This document shows positions 10,786 to 23,300 of a stretch of 64,000 nt of DNA, one piece after another (the first letter of the stretch is position 1; each line of letters begins with the position of its first letter). The DNA comes from Lutjanus erythropterus (lineage: Eukaryota; Chordata; Actinopteri; Lutjaniformes; Lutjanidae), in assembly GCA_020091685.1 (NCBI GenBank), contig CM034606.1:16833695-16897694 (forward strand), given 5' to 3'. The notes beneath the pieces were generated by a model. The model was not told where the DNA came from. It saw nothing but the letters and a program-made list of their open reading frames with translations, and did no database searches. A program made the translations under genes and the position numbers.

Positions 10786-11811
10786 GCGTGTCGACTCTGC
10801 AAGCCAGAGTGCCTTTTCATTGAGCACATTATAATCAGACCTTAAATTGACCACAAAACTGTTCAAACAATTCACAAGTTTAAGATCACAGCTGCTCAGT
10901 AACCGGCCAGATAGTTTTCATTTTCATCGAAGAGATTATTGTTATGTGTCGCAGCTCTGTACTCTTCCATTGTCCAACCACAGTGACGAAGGAGTGTCTG
11001 CGTTTTGACCACCTAATAAGCTCCGCAGGGCAATTTCATGATCCCTCGACATTTTGGGTGGCGACAAACTATATGGGCCTTTAAATTGCTGTGTTCAGCT
11101 GCCAGCGTGGCTGGAGGTACGGAGCTAAAATAGAGTTAATGGTCTTGGAGTAGAGTTGGGAAGTGACATCACACATGGATACTCAAGATACTCACTGATA
11201 CGCACACACACACAAACAATAAAACTGAACCCAGGTTAACTTTACCACCTTGTAGTTTTTATTAAAAACTGGTCTGACCGGGGAGAGCAATGTGCACTGG
11301 GACCCTCTTGAAGTGGCTTTCTGTGACCCCTGTTACCCTCTCACGCACACACATACACACTAAATGTAATATTTTTCATGCTCAGCTTTTCATGATGAAT
11401 AACCACTAAGTGGAGTTTCATTGGCTGCACATCTGGGAGCCTTTACAGCTGGAGATGGAGGGAACACACTGTAAGTTAAATGAGCACATGCACTCCACTC
11501 GTCCCTTATTTCTGTGTCATTCTTTGCATGTCACATGACAGATCTTTATTCGTCTGTCAAGGTGTCAGTTTTTCATCTGAAATTGTGGTTGAACTCCAAA
11601 CCCCAACAGAGTTTTGAAGGCAACACTGGATATGAATATCATATGTATTCTGTCTGTTTTGTACATTCCTCTGTCTTTGAGTAAATCAGTACAGTGCTGG
11701 CTATAGATCATACCAAGGTGATGAGTTGCCCTCTGGTTTGATTATTTTTTCAGAATATTTTCAGATTGTTTCACAATAATATAAAACACAGCGTTGCAAC
11801 ACAGACTTTAA
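10786..11811. other. Intergenic, nothing recognised
   Basis: Contains short ACACAC tracts near 11200 and 11347. No gene-like frame. Confidence 0.4.
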
Positions 11812-12829
11812 TGGAGCAATATGTAAAATGGTTAAATGATATTTTGTTGAAGCAAAAATTACAAACTTCTGGCCCTGAATCTTATGTTACAACACATTAA
11901 ACAAAGAGTCAGATGTCTGTAGTTGCACAGCCGAGAACAGGAATCCATCTTCTGGCCCTTGAAGTTGACAGATTTAAAAATATCCAGGAGAGCAGGTTGT
12001 GTGAATTATGTGTATTAGGAGAAGTTGAGAATGAATTACATTTTGTTCTGCATTGTCTTTTTCATGCTGAATTAAGAATAACTCTTCAAAATCCAAAAAT
12101 GTTCTGGTGCACTGACAATGACAGAATGGAATGGAAGCATTAAAATTGTTTAATTTCACTGTTTATAAGTTTGCTACCCTTGTTTCTAAAGCGTGGAAAA
12201 AATGTCAGGAGGCTACATTTGTTTAGTATTACTTGTACTTTATGTTGTTACTCTGGTTTTTGGTCCTTTTTTCTAAATAACGGTGTCTTGTGAGCCTGTT
12301 TGGGCTGGACACATTATTTGTGCATGACAAAATAATAACAGATCAAATCAAAATCAAATGTAACAATTGTGCGTCCAAAATGAATACTGCAGTCCAAGTA
12401 GTTATGTAATGTTCAGCCTATGGTTGAAGGGAGTTGTCTCCCCTCGCCCCCTCCTCCCCAGACACGAGGAAGCTCAGGCAGGCTGCAGGAGCGCGTCAAC
12501 GAAACAGCCCACTGCTCCAAAAACACAAACTCTGGAGTCTGAGTTCAGTGCCTGCAAGACCCAATTATAATTATGACTATAAATCTATGAGATTATTGGT
12601 GATTTCTCCTAACTCATTAACAGACACTAACTCATTCGGCCAACATTCACCGTTAATTTTAATTCAAAATAACATGGCAAACAATAACACAAGTTACAGG
12701 CTGGAATAGAAATTTCACAAGAGAACAGCAGGAGAGATTTAAATTTAACATGTTTCCTTAATCTCTGATGACATGTCATGGTCATATTATGATTTATTAC
12801 AATAAAAACATTACATATTCCTCCTTTAA
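11812..12829 (+). mobile_element. MITE family A split by a LINE insertion
   Basis: The left end GGAGCAATATGTAA at 11813 and the right body from 12364 (CAATTGTGCGTCCAAAATGA, then ATACTGCAGTCC) together make one family A copy like that at 16401. The right end reads CTCCTTTAA. The hexamer ATGTAA occurs at both edges of the intervening LINE (11821-11826 and 12358-12363). Confidence 0.65.
11827..12363 (+). pseudogene. LINE 3' end with zinc-knuckle-like C-terminus
   Basis: The frame at 11913-12143 reads LCELCVLGEVENELHFVLHC, a Cys-Cys-His-Cys arrangement common at the C-terminus of fish LINE polyproteins. After a stop at 12141 a nearby frame continues FTVYKFATLVSKAWKKCQEA to a stop near 12225. Then comes a 3' untranslated stretch with GCCTGTTTGGGCTGGACACA and an A-rich tail. 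It is heavily 5'-truncated and broken, so not functional. The ATGTAA repeats on both sides fit a target duplication. Confidence 0.7.
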
Positions 12830-13860
12830 TTCACTTTAAAACTAAGATCTTGGTTTGAAAATTTCAGCTCATTCGATCCGTGTGCTTGTCTCTCAGGTTT
12901 GCTTGGATGGCTGTGTGAGACACATCGTGGTGAGCAGATTTGTGGTGTATTTATTTAGGCTCTGTGCCCAGCTAGCCTCAAGTACCAACACGCTACTGAG
13001 GAAGATCACTTGTGTAAATCGGCCAATAGTTCATTCAATCATGATGTTCTGTTACACTTCAGTAAACTCGATGTGCAGATGCATCATCTCATTCACGCGG
13101 CCGCTTGTTTGAAGAAAGGTCTTTAAATGTTTGCATTAGCTGCTAGGCACAACACATTTAATTTGAATGATTGAGTTTTACAAGCAATGTGTGACGTTTT
13201 TCGGGCATTTCTTCAACATTTTTTCCTGCTGCATTTATAGGTAAATGAAATGTGCACGTAAAATAACAGTTAAGCCTTTAATATACCCCTCCCACTTCAT
13301 CTCAGGCTTCGTGGCACCAGTCACACCACCTGCATGGTTTAACTGGTGGATGCTGGCAGTGATCCCAAGAAAACAATGAGTTATGAACTATTACAACCAA
13401 CTGCTTTTCATTAGAGGACATGTCACAGTTGTATGTTTTTGTGCAACCCACACAGACGGGATAACGTTGATTATGCAGCAACATACTGTAGATATGTGAT
13501 GAGGACCCTGAAACTCACGCAAATTAGACCACAGACTCCCAGATCTGATATGATGTTTTCTTTTAGATGTTTTATTACAGAAAGTGTAGTGTCTGCATTT
13601 TTAATACAGCTCTGATGTTTGTGGCTATAATTCTAGTCTTGTCTCATATCTGTTGCTGTTTGAGTCTTAGTTATGCTTAAAGTTAAGATTTATGTTAAAC
13701 CTCATTAAGACCACACTGCAATGTTTATATAGTGTTTATATATGTTGCAGTGGTTGAAATTTCCTTGCCGTGTGGCGTTTAATGAATGTAGATGAAACAC
13801 TGGTATGAAGTTCATGACTTAATATTCATACATTCTGTCACTGAGTTACTTGTGGATGGA
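12830..13860. other. Intergenic, nothing recognised
   Basis: Frames at 12855-13112 and 13433-13615 (plus) lack any domain character and are most likely chance. Confidence 0.4.
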
Positions 13861-14355
13861 GTTACACTGAAAATAAATTAGGTTGAACAAACACTGATAC
13901 AACATAACAAGCTGCACTTTGTATTAAATTAGACAAAAACTACAAATATGTTCCTTATTAGACATTAAACCAACAGAACTATACCCTTAATTATACACCA
14001 TACACCCAGCAGTACACTAATCAGACATAACTTTGTATCAAAATCATGATATTATCTTTATTAGACAGTATGAGTCCCTTTAATAGACCCTTATCAAACT
14101 TAGGACACATCACAACAGAACTGTACTGTAAACTAAAAAGTCTAATAAGGCTCCAACTGTGGAAAACAATACACTTGAGTTTACAGTACAGTTTGTTGTA
14201 GTGTGTCCCTGATCACCCTCTAATAAAGTCTAATAAGGATCTAATAAAGGGTCGAACACTGGCTAATAAATAACTTATAATTTCTTGTTTTGTCTAGTTT
14301 AGTATGAAATACAGTTTGTTACATCTTATTAGTGTACTGTAAAATAAAGTGTAAC
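13861..14355. mobile_element. Palindromic MITE family B, copy 1
   Basis: Left GTTACACT and right AAGTGTAAC are inverted ends. Long inner inverted arms also match: TTAAATTAGACAAAAACTAC on the left against GTTTTGTCTAGTTTAGTATG on the right. The interior is full of TCTAATAA-type motifs. A second copy lies at 32671-33112. Confidence 0.75.
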
Positions 14356-16400
14356 CATAAATTATTGCTAGGGACCACCTGGGGGTCCCGAGATGCCTAT
14401 TTGACAAACACTTCTGTAGATAAGTGCATGGTAAAATCTTTGTCAGTGTAGAAGGAAAATGACATGTGAGCCGTTTGTTTTAGAAAGTTTAATTGTCTTG
14501 GAGCAAATGTTTTAAAAACGGTTTACACTGAGTACAAATGGTTTACACCGGAAGATTTGAGTTTCAATCCTCCATCTGACTGCTACAATGTGACAGAAGA
14601 CAAGCTGCCCAATCTTCACATTACTGAGGAGGAAAATACTTGTTGCTACCTGCAGATCCCTGCAGTGATATCAGTTTAACACAATCAGTTCATACAGTGA
14701 TTTTAATCTAATTAATTTCCACTACAAATTGGCACGCCAATCAATGGATTTATCTCCCACCCGAGTGCTGCTGACTCTGCTTTTATCCCACTCAAACAGG
14801 ACTTCAAAGCTGATCAGTTAGCACAGCAAAATGGGCTGTGTAGTGCCATTCACCGCCCTTTATCTCTCCCTGATGTTTCAATCACAGTCTCATCACATAT
14901 ACTACTGTGCTCCGCCTCACATAATGCCCTTAGAGGGAAGTTAAAAGTTCACCCATTTTAGCTCTAATGTTTTCCTAATGGGCGCTTGTTGAGTTAATAG
15001 TTAAATAACAGGCAGGATCATTGTCCTTGGCTTTCATTTGGCCCTGTGAGTAAAGCTAAACACATGTTCTCACATCAAAGTCTTTAGATTTGACCCAGTG
15101 GTACAATGAGATTACAGCAGCTGTGTGCTGGCCCAGAAAAGGCTTGTTGAACTGTGTGCATGCGTGCATCAGTGGGTAAACGTGTGTGTACTTATGATGA
15201 AAAGGAAAGCACAGATTAGAGTAGTAACCATAACATTTTAAAGATTTCCTTTCTTTACTGACCAAATGTATACAAGTTTTACAATAAAGGCTGTGAAAGT
15301 ACAGTTCCTTCATTTAATTGTTTAGATTTGATATATAAATGCATAAAAGAGTACAAAAATAAAACATTTGTATAATATTAATTTTACATACAGTATGACA
15401 AGAAGATTTTAATGAATAGATGGACGGATCTCCCGTGTTTTAAACAGTTAAATGCAGCTACACATTCAATCATCAAAGAGAACAGAATGGAAACAGCATG
15501 ATTAACATAGACAATAAAGACAAAAGACAGAATTTAATGATCAAACTTAGTGAGTAATAGTAAATTTTGTTGTTAAAACTCAAATACATCAGATATAAAG
15601 TGCATTGCTATCTGCATGACAGTTGTAGGTAGTCACATCAATGTATATCTATTCATTGTCAGTAATGATACAATAGGATTACTTTTTCTACTGTAGCTCT
15701 CAGCGTGATATAGTGTTTTAATTACAGATGTAGTGTATAATTACAGATGTAGTGTTATTACTGTTATTCAAACTGCTGTACACCCTTCTTTGACATGGAC
15801 ATTAATTCTAATCCAAATCCATCTGACATGACTCGATCAACAGCTAACTGTGTCACGGCTTGGTTTTACCATCTCAGCTTTATAATTCCCGTATATTTCA
15901 ATATTCTGGTTGCTCAGTAAAAAGTGGTTGGAATCCAGATGTTCGGCTTTTCTCTGAGACTAAAAAAGGCAGATACGTTGGGTAACAGGGTCGCATAATC
16001 ACTGCCACAGAACAGCTCAGGAAATGCTTGAGCTTGTTTAGCATCCTGACCTCCATCACAAAAAAACATTGTAATTGCCATTTTTACAAGGATCTTTTAT
16101 ACATCTTATATTCAGTCTGGGGGTAGCAGGCGGCCATTGAAATTCCACGGTGCTAATTAACTTGGAAGATGAAATGCAACTTGCCAAACTCTGCGGCCCT
16201 GCACATTCCTTTTTTTTTGCAGAGAAACTATACATTGTGGTTCATCATTGTGTACAATTTAAAATCAGAGAACATAAGCATAAGCAGATCCCATGTTTAG
16301 AATTTGTTAAAAGTCTCCTGGCTCAGCGGTACAGAGGACTGTGGGATGCCAACTCATGTTTGTTGTAGAGAAAACCCTCCTGCTGACCTACAGCTCTCTT
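14356..16400. other. Intergenic; possible conserved non-coding blocks
   Basis: No gene recognised. Blocks at 14785-15045 and 16030-16215 have a balanced, non-repetitive composition with TAAT/ATTA cores (for example GGTGCTAATTAACTTGGAAG) and no relation to the repeats nearby. They are candidates for conserved regulatory DNA downstream of cxcl12. This is an impression and was not aligned. Confidence 0.3.
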
Positions 16401-16960
16401 TAAAGGAGCAACATGTAACAACTGCACATCCAAAAATTAATACTGCAGTCTAAATAATGAGTTAGAGCCATAAACTATATATTAAGTAGGTTAAAATCCT
16501 AATTAATATATGAACTATGATTGAAGCGAGTTGCCCCCCCCCCCTTCCCAAGACTTAAGGAAGCTCGGATGAGCTGCAGGGATTCTGTAGGAGCGCGAGA
16601 CAAGCGCAACAGTGTAACCTGACAACAATAAACAATGAGGAGGCCTGCGCTGTAAGTTGATCAGCTGTTTATACCTGTCAATTGTCTCTCAAAGTAAAGC
16701 TAAGTCTGTTCTAATCCTGAAAACAAAAGCCCACTGCTCCAAAAGTACACACTCTACAATTTGTTATGACTCATTCAGTGAACATTCGACATTAATTTGA
16801 ACTCTGATTAACGTGAAACAGGGAAACAATACCACGAGATCAAGGTTGGAAAAATAAATTTCAAAGGCGGACACTGCAGCTGTGTTTCCTTAATCTCTGA
16901 TGACATATCATGGTCATTTTATGATTCATTGCAGTAAATATATTACAGATTTCTCCTTTT
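16401..16960 (+). mobile_element. MITE family A, full-length copy
   Basis: Left AAAGGAGCAACATGTAAC and right TTACAGATTTCTCCTTT are imperfect inverted ends. The interior has ATACTGCAGTC, a C-rich tract at about 16533-16544 and TGACATATCATGGTCATTTT, all shared with the other copies. It ends about 380 bases beyond the cxcl12 stop codon and may mark the outer limit of the 3' UTR or lie within it. Confidence 0.8.
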
Positions 16961-17341
16961 CCAATTTTAACTCTGGGGTCGATCCCTTTTCCTAAATGAC
17001 AGAGGCCAGAGGGACAAAAATTCTCAAAAAATAGCTCTTTACTGTAGATGTCCATTAACAAAAAAGTATATACATTATAGTGAGAAAAACATACACTCAC
17101 AGATATAATTGCACTTCACACTAACAACATCTAAGATCTATACAAGTAGTGAGAGTGGTGATGGTGAAGACGACGACAGGGCTGGTGGTTTAGTGTTCAT
17201 GATGGTGAAAAGTTGCAGGTTTATTCCATGCAAAGAGCCGCGGCGTGGCAGCCGGGATAAGTGCTGTACAACATACCAGCTGATCTCATATCACATGTTA
17301 CATATAGCTGTGATGGCTCAGGAAGATCGCTGCAGGAGCTT
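16961..17341 (-). other. cxcl12 3' untranslated region (probable extent)
   Basis: Sequence downstream of the long-form stop on the minus strand. A canonical AATAAA (plus strand TTTATT at 17220-17225) lies about 115 bases past the stop. The true cleavage site cannot be read from sequence. The 78-residue plus-strand frame at 17109-17345 lies opposite this region and looks like chance. Confidence 0.5.
17220..17225 (-). promoter_or_regulatory. Candidate polyadenylation signal of cxcl12
   Basis: AATAAA on the minus strand, the first canonical hexamer after the TAA at 17344-17342. Whether it is used is unknown. Confidence 0.4.
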
Positions 17342-17369
17342 TTAGTTGCCCTGTTTGGACCTCTTCATC
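17342..17369 (-). CDS. cxcl12 coding exon 4
   Basis: Acceptor CTTCCAG precedes 17369. One leftover base completes a lysine codon, then MKRSKQGN and TAA. The exon codes the basic tail of the longer form and corresponds in position to the exon that makes mammalian CXCL12-beta. Confidence 0.9.
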
Positions 17370-20300
17370 CTGGAAGAAAAAAGGAAATTTCATAAGAGTT
17401 TTATAAGAACAAAATAGATGTCAAAATCATACAGCTCAGAAGTTTTCAAAGTGTGAGGTGGGCCTCCCCTGGGGAGGCTCAGTGAATGGAATTGAAACAT
17501 ATAACATTAGTTATTACATTACTTATGAACAGGAGATCACATGGAGCAGCCAAAGTGTGTGTGGTTTGGTTTAAGAGATAGTTCAGAGATACAGTGCTAG
17601 AATTTTACTGTTTTTCTCAGAGAACCAGAAATGATAAATGCCTTTGGACATATCTTTTTTTTTATGTATTTGGGTCTGAAGTTTGTAAAACAGCAACTTT
17701 GGCTACCTTAGCTCAGTTGCTGAGTATCTATGAGCTCAAGTAACATGATCGCAATCCCATAGACATCCAGGAATTGAGTAAAACTAAAAAAGTAAACTAA
17801 GGGGAGGCCCGCAGTCTCAGACTTCAGGCACATTTCCATCCAAAATGGATGGAATTAAAAATGGAGGCTCAAATAAAATACAGCAAATACTCAACGCAAC
17901 CCCAAAGTCATTGTACTTTTTGGAAAAGTACTACCTGCTAATTTAGACCCTGGTCCTTGCTGTGTAAATGCACAGAGTTCCTCCAAACACAGCTTTCGAA
18001 AACCCCAGACATAGCTGATTTGGCACTGACTATTCACAAGTTTGGTTTCTGGCTTCCAGTTTTATCCAAATGAACAAGAACTGATGGATAAACTCCAGCT
18101 GAGTGACAAACAGAACTTGTTGTACCATGTCCATTTTCGACAAACACTTGGCTGTGAAAACATAACCAGTAAACACCACTTTGAAAATTAACAAGTATTT
18201 GCACAGAGATGATCTCATGCCAGGAAAGTGCCAATGTTCAAACCATATTCACAATTCCGGCATTCTCAGACAAAAACAGCTGTTTCAAGTTTACAAGACC
18301 AAAATGTTTGTTGACTTGTAATCAAGGACTCCACATTTTAGCCCATTAAAGTTTCATTTATCCTTCTTTCAATTTTAGCTGGTCACTTAGTCTCCTTGTA
18401 GTCCATCAGTTTGCCTTTTCTGACTTGTATATGTAAATATGTTATTTTACATAACATTTTGCAGCAGCTGCCGGATGATATACACATACCACTGCACAAA
18501 TAGTGAATATAAACACTTGAACATGGGTGGGCAGTTTAATTATTGACATTGGAATAATACTCTGCAACGTCTGAGCCACATTTCAACTGATAAAAAAAGC
18601 TAATCACAGTCTTGTTTACCAGACTAAAGAGGAGAATAATGCATGATTTACAATTGTGTCCATTTACACACATTGAAAGTAAGTTTGTCCCTCCTCCCCT
18701 CTGACAGTATGTGTAATTGGAAACACATTAGGTCTGATCCATTGCAAATGACTGCCGTCTACTCTCTGCATGGGCTGTTTTGTTATGCAGAGGACTGCTC
18801 ACACCTCAGCAGGTCGAGGGCTCCACTATCATCCTCAGAACAGACAGTCTGACTGCGGGACTGTGGGCGGGTCAGTCAGGGGGTAGCGAGTGTGTGTATC
18901 AGAAGCTGGAGCTCCGATGTGACATCAACATTCTCACTGTGTCGGCGATTGCACAAGTGCATTAAGATTTCTTCATGTGGAAATACAGGAAATCCACTTT
19001 TGGCATCTTTATCTGTCTGCACAACACAGTGCAGAGTTTGTTTCATCTGAACGCTACAGGGGGCTCGATCCTTGGAAATACACAACTGTTTCAGGATTGC
19101 AAGAGTTCAGGATGGCAACTTGATCCCTTCTATAAACTTCACAGTGCCAACGTTTTTCACAAAAGTGTCCCGAAGGCAGGAAGGAGACAGTTGACATTGG
19201 CGGTCGCTTTTAGCCTTCTTAATTCAGACAAACACTTCTTATTTTTAGTATTATTATTACGGGCCCCTCATGCTTTTTATCAATAGCTGACAATTGGAGA
19301 TAGATAGGAAAGGGGCTGAGAGACTTGGGGGGGCAACATCAAGCAAAACACCGCAGGCTGGAATCAAACCCATGGCTGCTGCAGAGCCACTGGCAATCCC
19401 ATGATGCCTTTGGTTGATTCTTTTAACCAAAGGCTGTCTTTCAAATTTGTTGACCAATCAGAGACCGTTTGGGCATCTGTGTTGCTGCTCATTGGCTTAT
19501 AACAGAACTAGAAAGGGCGTTGCCGCTCAGCCTTGCAGCCAATTTTTCCTAGTGGCCGCTCACGGTATTGCAGCAAAAAATGTTCACTGGCCCAAAAAGC
19601 ATTTTCCCCCATAGGTCACCATTATAAAAGAGACGTCTGCAAACAAATTTTATTATGAATTTTCGATCAGTAGAGTTTTCATATTTGTAAAACCTGAGCA
19701 ATTTGGGCTGAACAGTAATTCACAGACAGAAGCAAGGGGCAGGGGGGACTCTACTGTGCATATTCAGAGGGCTGAATAAACAGGAAGTAAATTCGGAAGC
19801 TAGAAAACTTTTTTGACTTCTGCGCCAGGCAAGCAACTCTCAGCATTTTTGCATAAAGTTTCCTTGATATATAACTTATCTATGGATTTACCACATTCCC
19901 CTCCCAAAAGGTCTCAAACTACTATGGCAGCTCCCCGAATAAAAAATGTGTAGACTCTCCTTTTTGCATTTGGATAGTATTGTAAAGGAAAGTTCAGTAA
20001 AATTCAAGATTTATTATTATTTTTGTATTCATTTAGTTATTTTTCTGTTACATTGACTATTGCACTTTTTTACAGTGCATTAATTGATAAATGTGTTATG
20101 GTAACTCTGTCAATACTGAGTTGAAAACTGTGTTTAACAATCACACAATGTTTAAGTGTGATAGAAGTCCATATTTTATTAAACCTGTGTCTCACATAAA
20201 CAGCTATGACAAGGGATAACCCCTGTTATAAGAGCAGATTAAACGTGGTCTGTGTGTGAAAATGGAACCAGTCTCTGCTTCCATTTTGTCATGTACCAGC

Positions 20301-23300
20301 ATGTCTAAAGTTTGGGCAATTAAGCGCTGTCACTTTCACAATGGTCCATTCATAGATGTCCAAATGCGCATTTGTGCTTTTGCATTCCTTATTTTAAATT
20401 TCTAAAGAGTGGAAGTGATCTTACAGCGCTCCAGACGAGTTGTCTATTAAAGACTGACAACAGAAACATGAATTGCAGCAAACAGACGATCTTTAACCAA
20501 AATCGGACTGACTTGTTGCAACTTACTTGTTGATAGCGTTCTTCAGGTACTGCTGCAGCCACCGGATCTCTGGGTTCACGCACACCTCTTTGTTTGTCTT
20601 CAGCTTGGCACTGATAAGAAAAAAGACTAGTTCAGCATATGCCAATGATGCCCCATTTGAAGATGAAAGGGCGAATTATGCAACAACAGTGATATCAGGT
20701 GTCTTGACACATTGTTATTAAGGAGACTGAATTAACACCGCCATGTCAGCTTGACACACAGGGAGCTCTTTCACAGCGGTGACCAATCCCTCTTTTACCC
20801 TACATGTGATGCTGCTACAGATGATTATATGCATTCAGGTAGCTCTCAAAGATTCATTCTATTAAAGTTACAACAAAACTTTAACTGGTACGACGCAGTC
20901 TCAATTAAATACTGATGCCTCTGTATGATCTACTTAAACAAACAAGATTATGGACTCTTTCGGCTATCAAAGATAGATGTATTATTCTTGATGGCTGCCA
21001 CTGGGTCAGATTCTCCATAAAATAAGACCAAATGAGCCTGTGTTTGCATTGTTACAGCCAAAGATACAGTGAATATTATGTTAACCAGCTGGAAGGAAGA
21101 AAGTGGAGATTTTAATCCAGATAATCTTATTTTTGACGTTATATTTGTGTAGCTATGGTCGAGGAAACCACTTCTGTCTACAAGGGTCTCCAAGATCAAT
21201 AAAATATGACAGTTCCTAGTAGTTTTTTTTTTTTTTAAAGTTTGACATTTCACTCTTGATTGAATGGCCTAATTAATGTGCAAATGAGACATAGAGGTTG
21301 AGGCGTCAATCCCTCGACATGTGGCTACAGGCTGCTTTCTAAATGTGGCATAACCCTGTGGTTATTTGCAGAATGGGTCAACACAGGATCATATGTCTCT
21401 ACGTGGAAGATCAGGCCTCTTTGGTGCACATGTCTTGTTTTTTAGTAACTAAACATTTTATTTCCCCCCTCCTGTATGTGCATTTTGAAGACCTGCCCAT
21501 TCTTTTCACTCTTAACATTGAACTGTTCTTGAAGTTTTCCTCTCCATTGTAACCGACTGCATTGTGCTTCTGTTGCTGTGTACTTTCATCTGTAAATTCA
21601 CTCCACACGAGCCGTAACAAGGAATCAGATCAGGCCTGAAGGTTGTAAGCACAGCATGGGGAGGAAACTCTGCGTGACAAGCAAATGAGAAGCAAACCCA
21701 ATTACAAAACCCACAATTATTGCTTTCCTGTTGAAAACAAAACTGCATCCAATTTCCACCTCCCTTTCACGTTCACTCATACCCAAATGGAGGACTTCCT
21801 GTGGATGCGTCAGTGGGCCTGTGGTAAAAACGACTTGCTATGTGTGCATGTGTGTTTGTGCACGTGAAAGCGAGTGACAGAAGGGCGTGTGTGTACACAT
21901 GCATGCACAACTCTTTTCTCTGGCCTGTCACCTCTCAGAGATTGATGGTGAGAAACGTCTAACAAGGAGGAAACCTGTCTGATGTTTTAAGGCCAGGGTG
22001 GAAAACATGCGAGTCTATGAGTTTGTGTGGGCGCCAGGAGTAAGAACCATACTCACATCACTTGGAAGGGGCAGTTGGGTGTGTGGATGAACCTGAGCTC
22101 TCGGATGTAGCTCCGAGGGACGTTGTTCACTGTTGAACGACAGTAGCATCTCTCCACCAGACTGATGGGCTTTGCTGATAAACCGAAGAAGAGATGAGGA
22201 TAATTTGTACATTTCCAACAAAGAAAGCAATAAAACACAGATTAGGAGTAGAGATGTTCCGATAGTGAGTGCCGATCTGAAAGTGCATAAAGAAAAAGTA
22301 TTATTTTTTAATAACTGTATAGTGCTAACCCTGTATGATGGGTGTAATATGTTTGCTGGCTCAGGTTAAACCACTTGTTACCGCGAACAAATACGTACAG
22401 AGAATGAATGCCAAAGAGCAAGACTGTGCTACCATTTAAAAAAAAAAAAAAGGTGGACGGGACACTGCTGAAGAGTAGCAGGGTCCTATTTCTGGGTTAA
22501 TGAATTAATGGTATCAGATCGTTGCATAGATTTGTGTAATCACAATCAAATGAGCTGAAAAAGATGCAGAAAACAAATAAATCCGTATACATCATCCTCT
22601 TTTGACAGATCAAGTTGAAGCATGGACACAGAGCCTCTGCAAATCTACAGGAATTCATCCATACCTGCACACCGCTCATGCACTGCACTTAGCCTTATCA
22701 GATTGGCAGAACAGGGTTCAACATGAATGTTTTTTTTCATTTGTAAGGGCGGGCAAGTGAGTCAGAAATCTACTTGCCCAAAGTCAATTTTTACTTGCCC
22801 CTGTATAAATGCTTTATTCATTAGCAGTTAGTAAATAACAACAATGACCAAGTTAATTGCCTCGTGTAAAATACGTCTGCAACACCTGAAATGTCAAAAG
22901 AATGACAATCAATGGGTGATGTCTTTACATGTTTTGTTTTGTCAGTTTAAAATCCAAAGGTATTCAGTAAAATTTAATAATAAACAAAGAAAAGCGGGTA
23001 ACCTTCATATTTGAGCAGCTGAAAACAGCGGTTGTCGTTTTTGCATGAAAAATTACTTCAACGATTAAAATAATTATTTAAATAAAATTTATTTTTTAAT
23101 ATTTTCTTGCCAGACATTTCATTGCCCTGGGCAAGCGGGCAATTGTTTAGAGAAAACATATAAAAAGTTGCTAATACACTTTAAGATAAGTCATATTTCC
23201 CCCACAATAATGAAAACACTGCGAACCATGATTAAAGTTAGTATTGAGTTCAGTCCCTACCCCTTACACATAAAATTTAATAAATTATTAAATTCATACT

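Noticed and set aside
13861-14355. Repeated TCTAATAA units as a possible CRISPR-like array
   Set aside because: Vertebrate DNA; spacing is irregular and the units belong to inverted MITE arms.
17109-17345. 78-residue plus-strand frame opposite the cxcl12 3' end
   Set aside because: Antisense to the 3' UTR and last exon; no domain.
22015-22230. 71-residue minus-strand frame over cxcl12 exon 2
   Set aside because: Alternative frame of the real exon; the chemokine frame is the neighbouring one.
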